From an uncultured Erythrobacter sp. (GTDB lineage: Bacteria; Pseudomonadota; Alphaproteobacteria; Sphingomonadales; Sphingomonadaceae), in assembly GCF_958304185.1 (NCBI RefSeq), contig NZ_OY284433.1, positions 806,001 through 870,000 on the forward strand: a DNA stretch of 64,000 nucleotides. The letters are read 5' to 3'. Below, one piece after another: positions 53,966 through 62,790 of this stretch. Position 1 is the first letter of the stretch. The number at the start of each line of letters is the position of its first letter. The notes under the pieces are model-generated. The model ran no database searches. It saw only the letters and a program-made list of their open reading frames with translations, and had not been told where the DNA came from. The translations under genes and the position numbers were made by a program.

Positions 53966-53997
53966 AAACCCCGCCGGGAGCAATTCCGGCGGGGTTT
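53966..53997 (+). terminator. Intrinsic terminator after hppA
   Basis: AAACCCCGCCGG (53966-53977) and CCGGCGGGGTTT (53986-53997) form a perfect 12-bp stem with an 8-base loop, 30 bases after the hppA stop. The T-run is short (TTTAAATTT). Confidence 0.85.
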
Positions 53998-54122
53998 AAA
54001 TTTGCCCGGCGCCCTGTCCCCGCATCGGACAGCCGCCCCTCGCGCTGAGGCTTTCTTAACGGCCCTGTGGCATGACCCTGCCAAAGCGCCCGGATCGGCG
54101 CGGCAAGGCAGGGTTAACGGCG

Positions 54123-55301
54123 ATGGACATGGCACGTGCGGACAGCTTTCGCACCAGCGAAACGGGCTTTGCGCCCGCTGCGCTTCCGCATGGCCGATTG
54201 CAACTGCTCACCACCGAGGAATTGGCTGATCCCGCCTTCCTCACCGCGTGGGAGCGCCTCGTCGCCCGCGCCGCCGAGCCCAATCCTTTTTTCGAGCCGT
54301 GGTTCCTGCTCCCAGCCCTCCGTCAGTGGGGCGGAACCGACCGGGTCATCACCAAGGCGTGGTTCCACGACGGACGGCTTGCAGGCCTGTTGCCAGTGGT
54401 GCGCAGCGCCAAATATTACAGCCACATCATCACCCATGCGACCGGGTGGCTCCACGACAATGCCTTCTGCGGCGTGCCGCTGATCGCTGCCGGGAGCGAG
54501 GACGCCTTCTGGCGCGATATGCTCGCCCATTTCGACCGCCGGGCGCGGCGTGCGCTGTTCCTGCACTTGCCGATGATGCCCGCTGATGGCCCTGCGAACG
54601 CCGCGCTTGAACGCGTGCTCGCCGCCTGCCCCCGCGCGCATTACACCGTCGCCGAGGAAAATCGCGCGCTCTTGACCGGCGAGAGTTCGGCTGAGGCCTA
54701 TCTCGAAGCCTCCATGAGCGCCAAGAAGCGCAAGGAACTGCGCCGCCAACACAACCGCCTTGCCGAGGAAGGCGCGCTCGTGTTTGAACGGGTGGAAGAC
54801 GACGCCGGGCTGGCGGAATGGACCGCCGAATTCCTCGCGCTGGAAGCGGCCGGATGGAAGGGCGAGGCTGGCTCGGCCCTCATCAGCGCGCCCGATACCC
54901 GCGCCATGTTCGAACAATCGCTCGCAGGCGCTGCGGCAGCGGGGCGGCTGGAACGGCTGGCGCTCCGGCTCGATGGTCGGGCAATGGCGATGCTGGTGAA
55001 CTTCGTCACCGCGCCGGGGGCTTACAGCTTCAAGACCGCCTTTAACGAGGATTACGCCCGCTTTTCGCCCGGAATGCTGCTGCAACTCGAAAACCTCGCT
55101 TTGCTGGAGCGGCCCGAGATCCAGTGGGCCGATAGCTGTGCGGTCGAAGGCCATCCGATGATCGAACGCCTGTGGCGCGACAAGCGCCGCATGATCAGCC
55201 GCAACATCGCCATTGGCGGGCCGATGCGGCGCGGTCTGTTCCGCCTGCTGATGGCTTACGAAACCCGCCCCCGAAACGCCAAAGGGACAAGCACCGCATG
55301 A
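54123..55301 (+). CDS. GNAT/CelD-like acyltransferase (BioF2-type)
   Basis: A 392-residue protein with the double-GNAT fold of the CelD/BcsL/FemAB-like group: LARAAEPNPFFEPWFLLPAL-like N-terminal sequence, LAGLLPVVRSAKYY, the central AKKRKELRRQHNRLAEEG and YSFKTAFNEDYARFSPGMLL, which is characteristic. Such enzymes transfer acyl or aminoacyl groups to cell-surface or lipid molecules; the substrate is unknown. The ATG at 54123 has AGGG upstream and is preferred over 54072. It overlaps the next gene in ATGA. Confidence 0.82.
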   Translation: MDMARADSFRTSETGFAPAALPHGRLQLLTTEELADPAFLTAWERLVARAAEPNPFFEPWFLLPALRQWGGTDRVITKAWFHDGRLAGLLPVVRSAKYYSHIITHATGWLHDNAFCGVPLIAAGSEDAFWRDMLAHFDRRARRALFLHLPMMPADGPANAALERVLAACPRAHYTVAEENRALLTGESSAEAYLEASMSAKKRKELRRQHNRLAEEGALVFERVEDDAGLAEWTAEFLALEAAGWKGEAGSALISAPDTRAMFEQSLAGAAAAGRLERLALRLDGRAMAMLVNFVTAPGAYSFKTAFNEDYARFSPGMLLQLENLALLERPEIQWADSCAVEGHPMIERLWRDKRRMISRNIAIGGPMRRGLFRLLMAYETRPRNAKGTSTA

Positions 55302-56176
55302 ACGCCCCCGCCCACTTTGCCGACGCCCTGTCCGCACCCGTCTTCGCGCAGCCATCGCGCACGCGGTTTGCCGCGCATTATCCCGAACAGCCGCATATCC
55401 TCGCCCACAATCTCACCAGCCACCCGCTGCTGGAGATCGAGGCGCTGGCGCAGCTGGCGGAGCGGCTGCCGATCACCTCGGTCGAATATAATCGCGGCGA
55501 CTTGCCGATTGGCGTCGACGGCAAGCCGGGATCGAACGGCATGACCATCACCGAAACGATCCGCAAAGTGGCCGAGGCGGAAAGCTGGGCGGTGCTCAAG
55601 AATATCGAGCAGGTGCCGGCCTATGAAGACCTGCTGCTCGGCCTGCTCGATGAAATCCGCCCCGAAATCGAAGCCGCGACCGGCGCGATGCTGACGCCGC
55701 AGGGCTTCATCTTCGTCTCCAGCCCCAATTCGGTCACGCCCTTCCACTTCGATCCGGAACACAATATCCTGCTCCAGATCCGCGGCACCAAGGTGATGAC
55801 TCAGTTTCAGGCAGGCGACACCCGTTTCGTGCCGGACGAGGCCCATGAGACCTACCACTCGGGCGGCCCGCGCGAATTGAAGTGGGATGACAGCTTCTTG
55901 GCGCATGGGCGCGAATTCCCGCTCAGCCCCGGTGAGGCGCTGTTCGTGCCGGTGATGGCGCCGCATTTCGTGAAGAACGGCCCCGCCCCGTCGGTATCGC
56001 TGTCGATCACCTGGCGTTCGGAATGGAGCTACCGCGAAAGCGACGCGCGCATCTTCAACGCGATCCTGCGCGAGCGCGGGTTCAAGCCTACGGCGCCGGG
56101 TCGTTGGCCGCATCAGAACTATGGCAAGGCCTATGCCTTCCGTATCATGCGCAAGCTTGGCTTGACGGGTTCGTAA
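55298..56176 (+). CDS. Cupin-like/JmjC-domain protein
   Basis: A 292-residue protein of the JmjC-like cupin_8 type. SVTPFHFDPEHNILLQIRGT has the H-x-D iron ligands, and the distal His is in VMAPHFVKNGPAPSVSLSIT. Members are Fe(II)/2-oxoglutarate hydroxylases or, in some bacteria, transcription-associated proteins. It is coupled to the acyltransferase gene by a 4-base overlap, and this pairing suggests one pathway, perhaps surface-molecule modification. Confidence 0.82.
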   Translation: MNAPAHFADALSAPVFAQPSRTRFAAHYPEQPHILAHNLTSHPLLEIEALAQLAERLPITSVEYNRGDLPIGVDGKPGSNGMTITETIRKVAEAESWAVLKNIEQVPAYEDLLLGLLDEIRPEIEAATGAMLTPQGFIFVSSPNSVTPFHFDPEHNILLQIRGTKVMTQFQAGDTRFVPDEAHETYHSGGPRELKWDDSFLAHGREFPLSPGEALFVPVMAPHFVKNGPAPSVSLSITWRSEWSYRESDARIFNAILRERGFKPTAPGRWPHQNYGKAYAFRIMRKLGLTGS

Positions 56177-56198
56177 GCGCCTCGCATGGCCCTGCGCC

Positions 56199-57125
56199 AT
56201 GAGTGAGACACCCACCCCTGAAGAACTGGTCGCCAGCCTGATCCGGCTGCTGACCGTCGAAAAACGCGCCGCCGACGTTTACGCCGGGCCGCCACAGGCT
56301 GACGGCATCGGGCGCGTGTTTGGCGGGCAGGTGCTCGCCCAGGCGCTTCAGGCGGCGCAGGCCAGTGTCACTGACGGCAAGCGCGCGCACTCGCTCCACG
56401 CCTATTTCCTGCGTGGTGGGCGCGAAGGTGTGCCGATCGAGTATCGGATCGAGCGCGACTTTGACGGGCGCAGCTTCGCCAACCGCCGGGTGGTCGCCGC
56501 GCAGGAGAACGAGGACGGCATCGCGGTGCCGATCCTCAACCTCACCGCCAGCTTCCAGCAGCCGGAAGACGGCCTTGAGCACATCGATTCGCCGATGCCA
56601 AATGTGCCCTTCCCCGATGATCTGCGCTCCGACATGGAGCAGCGCCGGGAGATTGCCGAGGCTTGGGCTGACCGGTTGAACGATCAGCAACGCCGCATGA
56701 TGCTGCGCCCGCGTCCGATCGAGATGCGCACCACCGACCGGCTGCACTGGATGAGCAGCGAACCGCGCGAACCGCGCGCGCATAGCTGGTTCCGGGTCTG
56801 CGCCCCGATTACCGGCGCGGACGACACGCCCGAACTCCACCGCGCGATCATCACCTATGCCAGCGACTACACCCTGCTCGGCACCAGCGCGCTGCCGCAT
56901 GGGCTCAGCTGGATGCGCAACGAGCTGGTCGGCGCGAGCCTCGATCACGCGCTGTGGTTCCACCGGGACGCGCGCGCTGACGAATGGCTGCTCTACGCCA
57001 CCGACGCGCCGTGGAGCGGCGGCGGGCGCGGGTTCAATCGCGGCCGGATCTTCAACCTCGCAGGCGAGCTGGTCGCCAGCGTCGCGCAGGAAGGTATGAT
57101 GCGGAGAAGGGTCGCGAAGCTGTAA
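56199..57125 (+). CDS. tesB: Acyl-CoA thioesterase II
   Basis: A 308-residue double-hotdog thioesterase. RVFGGQVLAQALQAAQASV, HSLHAYFLRGG, FANRRVVAAQ and LPHGLSWMRNELVGASLDHA are conserved TesB segments; the catalytic Asp in the second hotdog is in SLDHALWFHR and the late Ser-Thr/Gln set lies around YASDYTLLG. It releases fatty acids from acyl-CoA. It follows the cupin gene by 22 bases. Confidence 0.95.
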   Translation: MSETPTPEELVASLIRLLTVEKRAADVYAGPPQADGIGRVFGGQVLAQALQAAQASVTDGKRAHSLHAYFLRGGREGVPIEYRIERDFDGRSFANRRVVAAQENEDGIAVPILNLTASFQQPEDGLEHIDSPMPNVPFPDDLRSDMEQRREIAEAWADRLNDQQRRMMLRPRPIEMRTTDRLHWMSSEPREPRAHSWFRVCAPITGADDTPELHRAIITYASDYTLLGTSALPHGLSWMRNELVGASLDHALWFHRDARADEWLLYATDAPWSGGGRGFNRGRIFNLAGELVASVAQEGMMRRRVAKL

Positions 57126-57189
57126 GCCCCTCGGTGGCGCAGCCGCCGCAAGGCCGACCGGCCGCCGCGCCTTATGGCGCGAAAGCCAA

Positions 57190-57207
57190 GGCGGACGGAT
57201 GTCCGCC
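57190..57207. terminator. Hairpin between convergent tesB and usp
   Basis: GGCGGAC (57190-57196) and GTCCGCC (57201-57207) form a perfect 7-bp stem with a GGAT loop, in the 107-base space between the two gene ends. There is no T-run, so terminator function is uncertain. Confidence 0.4.
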
Positions 57208-57232
57208 GCCCGGCGCTTGAGGGCGCAACAAA

Positions 57233-58048
57233 CTAATGCGCGAGAAACACCGGCATCTGCGGTTCGCTCAGCATCCGCCGCGTTACCCCGCCCAGCAGCA
57301 GCTCGGCGAGGCGCGAGTGGCCATAGGCACCCATCACCATCAGCGAACAGTCGCGCATTTGCGCCGCAGAAAACAGCGTGTCGGCGATGCTGGCCTCCCC
57401 GCGCGGAAGTTCGACGATCTCACACTCGATCCCGTGGCGGCTGAGATACTTCGCCCCCTCGGTCGAAGGCAGATCAAAGCGCGCCTTGTCCGATTCCTCG
57501 ATCACGCTCGCCAGCGTGACCTTGCACGAGCAGGCGAGCAGCGGCACCGCCGCGCGCAGGGCGTGTGCGCCTTCGGACGAACCGTTCCACGCAACCAGCA
57601 TGGGTGCGCCGATATCGAAGCTCTTGGCGCCCTCCGGCACCACCAGCACCGGCACCGGCGCCTTCATCACCACATCGCCCACCAAGGCCGAAGGCCCGCG
57701 CCCATCCGTGCCCGCCTCGGCCGGGCCGAGGATCACGATATCGGCCAGGGGCGAAGCTTCGAGCAGGCGGTGCGGGGCGATGCCATAGACAAAGCGCCAG
57801 TCCCACGGCACGCCCTCGTGCTCCAATTCCTTCTCGATCTGCGCGCGCAGGTTCTCGGCGTTTTCCTTGATCACTGGCATCGCGGCCGCGATGGACGAGC
57901 CGTAGAAATCGCCCGGCGCGAAGACTTCGTAACTGACAGCCTGAAGGCAGGTGAGGTGACCATTGGTCGCGCGGGCAATATCGAGCGCCACTTGCAGGCG
58001 CGCGGTCATGGCGCGGTCATGGTCAATGTGCAGCAAGATCGATTTCAT
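57233..58048 (-). CDS. Universal stress protein (two Usp domains), predicted Fnr target
   Basis: A 271-residue tandem Usp protein. The first domain begins MKSILLHIDHDRAMTARLQV and ends near VILGPAEAGTDG; the second has LVAWNGSSEGAHALRAAVPL and ends with LMVMGAYGHSRLAELLLGGV, the G-x2-G-x9-G-S/V-type ATP loop. The ATG at 58048 has GGGAGA upstream. A perfect Fnr box is centred 60 bases before it. Usp proteins controlled by Fnr-type regulators are common in low-oxygen responses of proteobacteria. Confidence 0.92.
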   Translation of the reverse strand: MKSILLHIDHDRAMTARLQVALDIARATNGHLTCLQAVSYEVFAPGDFYGSSIAAAMPVIKENAENLRAQIEKELEHEGVPWDWRFVYGIAPHRLLEASPLADIVILGPAEAGTDGRGPSALVGDVVMKAPVPVLVVPEGAKSFDIGAPMLVAWNGSSEGAHALRAAVPLLACSCKVTLASVIEESDKARFDLPSTEGAKYLSRHGIECEIVELPRGEASIADTLFSAAQMRDCSLMVMGAYGHSRLAELLLGGVTRRMLSEPQMPVFLAH

Positions 58049-58101
58049 GACGTGTCTCCCATTCATGATGAGGATAATCGCCCCGATTGTCGCGACTGGC
58101 T

Positions 58102-58115
58102 TTGACAGAGATCAA
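58102..58115. promoter_or_regulatory. Predicted Fnr/FixK box between usp and the carotenoid oxygenase gene
   Basis: TTGACAGAGATCAA matches the Fnr consensus perfectly in both half sites. It is centred 60 bases from the usp ATG, the same spacing as the box at 18553 to its gene, and 91 bases from the ATG of the plus-strand carotenoid oxygenase. Activation of usp is the better-supported role. Confidence 0.78.
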
Positions 58116-58199
58116 ATTCTAGCCCGCGCCCCTGCGGTCTCCATACCATCTTGCCTTCGCCAAGGCGCGCGCTCATTCTGCAGACAGGGAGAGACCATC

Positions 58200-59723
58200 A
58201 TGCAGATCACGCGCCATCCGCCGGTGAAAACGTCGCTGGAGCCATCCAACCACCCCTACCTCACCGGGCCGTGGACGCCGCTGCACGAAGAAACCGATGT
58301 GGCCGAATTGCGGGTGATTGAAGGCGCAATTCCCTCTGACATCGACGGCATTTACCTGCGCAACACTGAGAATCAGGTGCACCAGCCGCTCGGTCGGCAC
58401 CACCCGTTCGATGGCGATGCGATGATCCATCAGGTCAATATATCCGGCGGCAAGGCGAGCTATCGCAACCGCTTCGTGCGCACCCACTGCTTCGAGGCCG
58501 AGCAGATCGCCGGGCGCAGCCTGTGGGGGGGGCTGATGGACCCGTGGGGCACGTCGTCACGCCCCGGTTTCGGCGCGCATGGCGGATTGAAGGATACCGG
58601 CTCGACCGACATCATCGTTCATGCCGGGACGGCCTATGCGACGCTGTATCAGTGCGGCGAGGCGTGGATGCTCGACCCCGTCACGCTTGGCAGCCGGGGC
58701 AAGGCGCCGTGGGTGCCGCTGGATGGCATCTCGGCCCATCCCAAGGTGGACGAAGCGACCGGCGAGTTGATGTTCTTCAACTACTCAAAACACGCCCCTT
58801 TCATGCATTACGGCGTGGTCGATCGCACCGGGCAGTTGGTGCATTATGTCCCGATCCCCCTGCCCGGCCCGCGCCTGCCGCATGACATGGCGATCACGCC
58901 GAACTGGTCGATCCTCAATGATATGCCGCTGTATTGGGACGAGGAATTGCTCGGGCGGAACATTCACGCCGCGCGCATTCACGATGGCGTGCCGACCCGC
59001 TTTGCCCTTATCCCGCGCCACGGCCAGCCGCAGGACATCCGCTGGTTCGAAGCCGCGCCGACCTATGTGCTCCACTGGACCAACGCGTATGAAGTTTCTG
59101 GGTCAGAAGGCGACGAGGTGATCCTCGAAGGCTATCATCAGGCCAAGCCGATGCCCGATCCGCTGGAGGAAATGGGCCGTTACAGCCACATGATGGCTTA
59201 CGTGGACGAACACTCGTTCCAGTCCCGCCTCCACCGCTGGCGCTTCAACCTGACAACCGGCGAGACGCGCGAGGAGCGGCTGACCGACCGGATCGTCGAA
59301 TTCGGGATGATCAACCCGCAATACGCCATGCGCAAGAGCCGCTACGTCTGGTCCACCACCACCCGGCCCGGCTGGTTCCTGTTCAACGGCTATGTCCGAC
59401 ACGACACTGAGACCGACGAGGAGCAGGTCTTCGAGCTTCCCGAGGGTGTCTATGCCAGCGAAAGCCCGATGATCCCCAGAAAGCCCTCAAGTAGCGAAGC
59501 GGTAGGGCGCGAAGACTCAGGCTACCTCGTCACCTTCCTGATCGACGAGAACACCGGCACCTCCGAATGTGCAATTATGGACGCGAGCGATGTGACCAAA
59601 GGCCCGATCTGCCGCCTCGCTCTGCCGCACAAAATCTGTTCAGGCACCCACTCGGTGTGGGTCGAACACGATCAACTACGCGCCGACGCGGCGTTTCACG
59701 CGCAGCGTTTCGCGGTGGCATGA
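58200..59723 (+). CDS. Carotenoid oxygenase family protein
   Basis: A 507-residue member of the carotenoid cleavage/lignostilbene dioxygenase family. Expected iron-ligand His regions are seen: the DGISAHPKVDEATGELMFF region, RLPHDMAITPNWSILND, and near the C-terminus CSGTHSVWVEHD; GDAMIHQVNISGGKASYRNR is the typical early block. The substrate may be a carotenoid or a stilbene. GGGAGAG precedes the ATG at 58200; the long open frame upstream is antisense to usp. Carotenoids are abundant in Erythrobacteraceae, which makes a carotenoid substrate plausible. Confidence 0.9.
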   Translation: MQITRHPPVKTSLEPSNHPYLTGPWTPLHEETDVAELRVIEGAIPSDIDGIYLRNTENQVHQPLGRHHPFDGDAMIHQVNISGGKASYRNRFVRTHCFEAEQIAGRSLWGGLMDPWGTSSRPGFGAHGGLKDTGSTDIIVHAGTAYATLYQCGEAWMLDPVTLGSRGKAPWVPLDGISAHPKVDEATGELMFFNYSKHAPFMHYGVVDRTGQLVHYVPIPLPGPRLPHDMAITPNWSILNDMPLYWDEELLGRNIHAARIHDGVPTRFALIPRHGQPQDIRWFEAAPTYVLHWTNAYEVSGSEGDEVILEGYHQAKPMPDPLEEMGRYSHMMAYVDEHSFQSRLHRWRFNLTTGETREERLTDRIVEFGMINPQYAMRKSRYVWSTTTRPGWFLFNGYVRHDTETDEEQVFELPEGVYASESPMIPRKPSSSEAVGREDSGYLVTFLIDENTGTSECAIMDASDVTKGPICRLALPHKICSGTHSVWVEHDQLRADAAFHAQRFAVA

Positions 59724-59830
59724 CGTCACCGGTCGAGGTGGCTTGAACGCTCGTCACCAGCGCGCTTGCGCCTGACCGCCCCCACGCCTAGCGCCCCGGG
59801 CTTGAATTACTGCTTCCGGGGACTCCTCAT

Positions 59831-61654
59831 ATGACATTTCGCCTTGCCCTTGCCGCTTCGACCGCACTGTTCCTGACAGCGGCCCCGGCGCTCGCCCAGA
59901 CGGCGGCTGCGCCTGCCGCAGCCACCGCCTCTGCCGAGCAGTCGGAGCATGACAAGCTGTTCGCCCTGTTCGCAGATGCCGACGCGCGCGAACTGGCGCT
60001 CAATCCGCTCAGCCGCCTGTTCCGCGGCGAGGAAGAAAATGCCGGGCGGCTCGGCGATCTGCTGACCGATTCCAGCTTTCTGGCCAGCCGCACCGACATC
60101 AAGCTGAACCTTGCTCTGCTGGCCCAGATCGACCGCAGCAAGCTGTCAGAGACCGATCAGCTCGCTTATGACGTGTTCCAGTATTCGCAGCAGCGCGCAC
60201 TCGACGGTGTGAGTGACGAGATGCGCGCGCTGACCGAAGTGCGCCCGCTCAACCACTTCTTCGGCCTGCACACCTTCTACCCGCAATTCGCCAGCGGCAC
60301 CGGGGTCGCCCCGTTCAAGTCGCTTGCGAATTACGAGGACAACCTCTCGCGCCACAATGACTATATCGACTTCATCGACCGCGCGATTGCCAAGTTCCGC
60401 GAAGGCATGGCGAGCGGCGTGCTGGAAACCAAGCTGACGGTCGGCATCATGGTCACCCAGCTCGACACGCAGCTGAAGACCCCGCTGGCAGACTCGATGT
60501 TCATGGCGCCGGTGAAGACCTTCCCCGACACCATCGCCGAGGCGGACCGCGCCCGCCTCGCCGCTGCCTACGAGGCCAAGACCACCGAACTCTACGCCGC
60601 CAACACGCGGCTCCGCGATTTCCTGCGCGACGAATATCTCCCCGCCGCGCGCGACAGCATCGGCCTTTCCCAGATGAAGGGCGGCGACAAGCTTTACGCC
60701 CGTCTGGTCGAGGATTCGACCACCCTGCCGATGGATCCCGAGACGATCCACCAGCTCGGCCTGTCGGAAGTCGCGCGGATCAAGGCGGATCTGGAAAAGC
60801 TCAAGAAGGAAGTGAAGTTCAAGGGCACGCTGACCCAGTTTTTCGACTATGTCCGCACCGACCCCAAGTTCCAGCCCAAGACCCGCGAGGCGCTGACGCA
60901 GTCGTATTACGACATCGGCAAGCAGGTTGATGCCAAGATCGGGGACTTCTTCTCGCTGATCCCCAAGTCGCCGCTGGAAATCCGCCCCTATGATCCTTCG
61001 ACCGAGGAGTTCGAGGCGGGTGGTTCGTACCAGTCCGGATCGGCTGACGGGGCGCGTCCGGGCGTGTTCTATTTCAACGCCTATGACCTGCCGAGCCGCC
61101 TGACGCCGGGCAATGTCACGTTGTACCTGCATGAAGGCGCACCGGGCCACCACTTCCAGATCAGCCTGGCGCAGGAGAACGAGGCGCTGCCCGCCTTCAT
61201 GCGGTACGGCGGCACGACCGCCTATGTCGAAGGCTGGGCACTCTATGCCGAGACGCTGGGTTACGAGATGGGCTTCTACAAGGACCCGTGGAACCGTTAC
61301 GGGACCTTGCAGGACGAACAGCTGCGCGCGATGCGGTTGGTGGTTGATACCGGCATCCACGCCAAGGGCTGGACCCGCGATCAGGCGATCGACTTCATGA
61401 TGAACAATTCGGGCATGACCCGCACCGAAGTGGTGGCCGAAGTCGACCGCTACATCGCCATCCCCTCGCAGGCGCTGGCCTACAAGATCGGCGCGCTGAC
61501 AATCCAGAAACTGCGCCAGCGGGCCGAGACCAAGCTGGGCGGAGAGTTCGACATCAAGGCCTTCCACGAGCAGATTTTGAACACCGGCGGCCTACCGCTG
61601 GCGGTGCTCGAAGCGAAGATCGACCGCTGGATCGCATCCCAATCCGGTAGCTGA
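59831..61654 (+). CDS. DUF885 metallopeptidase-like protein, secreted
   Basis: A 607-residue protein with a signal peptide (RLALAASTALFLTAAPALAQ) and the DUF885 domain. The key motif is LYLHEGAPGHHFQISLAQEN, an HExxxxHH-type probable zinc site, followed by YGGTTAYVEGWALYAETLG with another likely ligand Glu. Family members are predicted periplasmic peptidases or carboxypeptidases. It is a single-gene unit with a GC hairpin (61700-61730) downstream. Confidence 0.9.
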   Translation: MTFRLALAASTALFLTAAPALAQTAAAPAAATASAEQSEHDKLFALFADADARELALNPLSRLFRGEEENAGRLGDLLTDSSFLASRTDIKLNLALLAQIDRSKLSETDQLAYDVFQYSQQRALDGVSDEMRALTEVRPLNHFFGLHTFYPQFASGTGVAPFKSLANYEDNLSRHNDYIDFIDRAIAKFREGMASGVLETKLTVGIMVTQLDTQLKTPLADSMFMAPVKTFPDTIAEADRARLAAAYEAKTTELYAANTRLRDFLRDEYLPAARDSIGLSQMKGGDKLYARLVEDSTTLPMDPETIHQLGLSEVARIKADLEKLKKEVKFKGTLTQFFDYVRTDPKFQPKTREALTQSYYDIGKQVDAKIGDFFSLIPKSPLEIRPYDPSTEEFEAGGSYQSGSADGARPGVFYFNAYDLPSRLTPGNVTLYLHEGAPGHHFQISLAQENEALPAFMRYGGTTAYVEGWALYAETLGYEMGFYKDPWNRYGTLQDEQLRAMRLVVDTGIHAKGWTRDQAIDFMMNNSGMTRTEVVAEVDRYIAIPSQALAYKIGALTIQKLRQRAETKLGGEFDIKAFHEQILNTGGLPLAVLEAKIDRWIASQSGS

Positions 61655-61842
61655 TTGCGCGCGCGAAAGCCCCTCGCGCCTCAACTCACCGCATCCTATC
61701 CCCGGTTGCCCGCTCCTGTGGCAGCCGGGGAATTGACGTTAACCTGCGAGCAAGGTGTGGCTGAACAACCACGCCTCGCGCACTCAATTCAACAAGGGCC
61801 ACCGCACGGGATCGCGGCCCGCACCACAGGAGCAATACCACT

Positions 61843-62748
61843 GTGACCACCACAAAGCATAAGGCGCGCAACTTCGCGCTGATCGCCCTTTTGGGCGCTG
61901 TTTCTGCCACCGGCCTTGCCGCCCAGACGCAGGTTCCCGTCGAAGACCAGGGCGAGGTGCTGACCACCGTCTATGGTTCGCTGCCGCCGCTGGCCGAAAT
62001 GGCCGAAGGCCCCAAGGTCACCGGCATTATCTCGGCACGCAAAGGCTCGCGCCTCCAGGTGACCACCGAAGACGGCACCACCACCATGATCACGCTCCAC
62101 CCCGAAACCGAAATCCGCACCCGCGGCGGGTTCCTCGGCATCGGCAACAAGGCGTTTGATCAGAGCGCGCTGATCAACGGCCTGCCGGTGATCGTGAAGA
62201 CCGGCCAGTACGGCGAAGGTCTGGTTGCCAGCGAAGTCCGCTTCACCAGCGATGACCGCCAGATCGCGGCGATGATCCGCGGCGGCACCCAGCAGCAGTT
62301 CGGAGAACAGGGCGCTGCGATCCAGCAGAACGCCGCCGCCACCGAAGCGCTGCGCGGCCGCCTTGGCGATATCGACAAGTATAACCTCAAGAGCACCACC
62401 AACGTCTATTTCGACACCGGCAAGTCGGTGCTGACGCCCGGTGCCAAGTCGGAACTCTGTGCCGCAGCACAAACCGCAGGCGCCAACGAAAATTCGCTGA
62501 TGCTGGTGCTGGGCTACACCGATTCGACCGGGTCGCAGGAAGTAAACCAGACACTGTCGGAAAAGCGCGCGGCGGCAGTGGTCAACCACCTCCAGCAGGT
62601 GTGCAAGTGGAAGCCCTACCGGATGCTGACCCCCACCGGCATGGCAACCTCCGATCCGGCCGCCGACAACACCACCGCCGTCGGGCGCGCGCAGAACCGC
62701 CGCGTTTCGGTCAATGTGCTGGTGAGCAAGGCGCTCGACGGCCAGTAA
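61843..62748 (+). CDS. OmpA-family outer membrane protein
   Basis: A 301-residue protein with a signal peptide ending near AAQTQV, a middle domain with SARKGSRLQVTTEDGTTTMI (a small beta domain), a helical Gln/Ala-rich linker and a C-terminal OmpA domain: TTNVYFDTGKSVLTPGAKSE, LGYTDSTGSQEVNQTLSEKR and GRAQNRRVSVNVL. The OmpA domain binds peptidoglycan. It starts at GTG with AGGAG upstream. A hairpin (AGGTGTGG/CCACGCCT, about 61752-61775) lies in the 188-base leader region. Confidence 0.9.
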   Translation: MTTTKHKARNFALIALLGAVSATGLAAQTQVPVEDQGEVLTTVYGSLPPLAEMAEGPKVTGIISARKGSRLQVTTEDGTTTMITLHPETEIRTRGGFLGIGNKAFDQSALINGLPVIVKTGQYGEGLVASEVRFTSDDRQIAAMIRGGTQQQFGEQGAAIQQNAAATEALRGRLGDIDKYNLKSTTNVYFDTGKSVLTPGAKSELCAAAQTAGANENSLMLVLGYTDSTGSQEVNQTLSEKRAAAVVNHLQQVCKWKPYRMLTPTGMATSDPAADNTTAVGRAQNRRVSVNVLVSKALDGQ

Positions 62749-62755
62749 GCGATAC

Positions 62756-62787
62756 GGCTGCGGCGGCCCTTCGGGGTTGCCGCAGCC
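62756..62787. terminator. Strong hairpin between convergent ompA-like and hypothetical genes
   Basis: GGCTGCGGCGGCCC (62756-62769) pairs with GGGGTTGCCGCAGCC (to 62787) around a CTTCG-type loop. It begins 8 bases after the ompA-like stop and ends 4 bases before the stop of the opposing gene, so it probably stops transcription both ways. Confidence 0.7.
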
Positions 62788-62790
62788 GCC

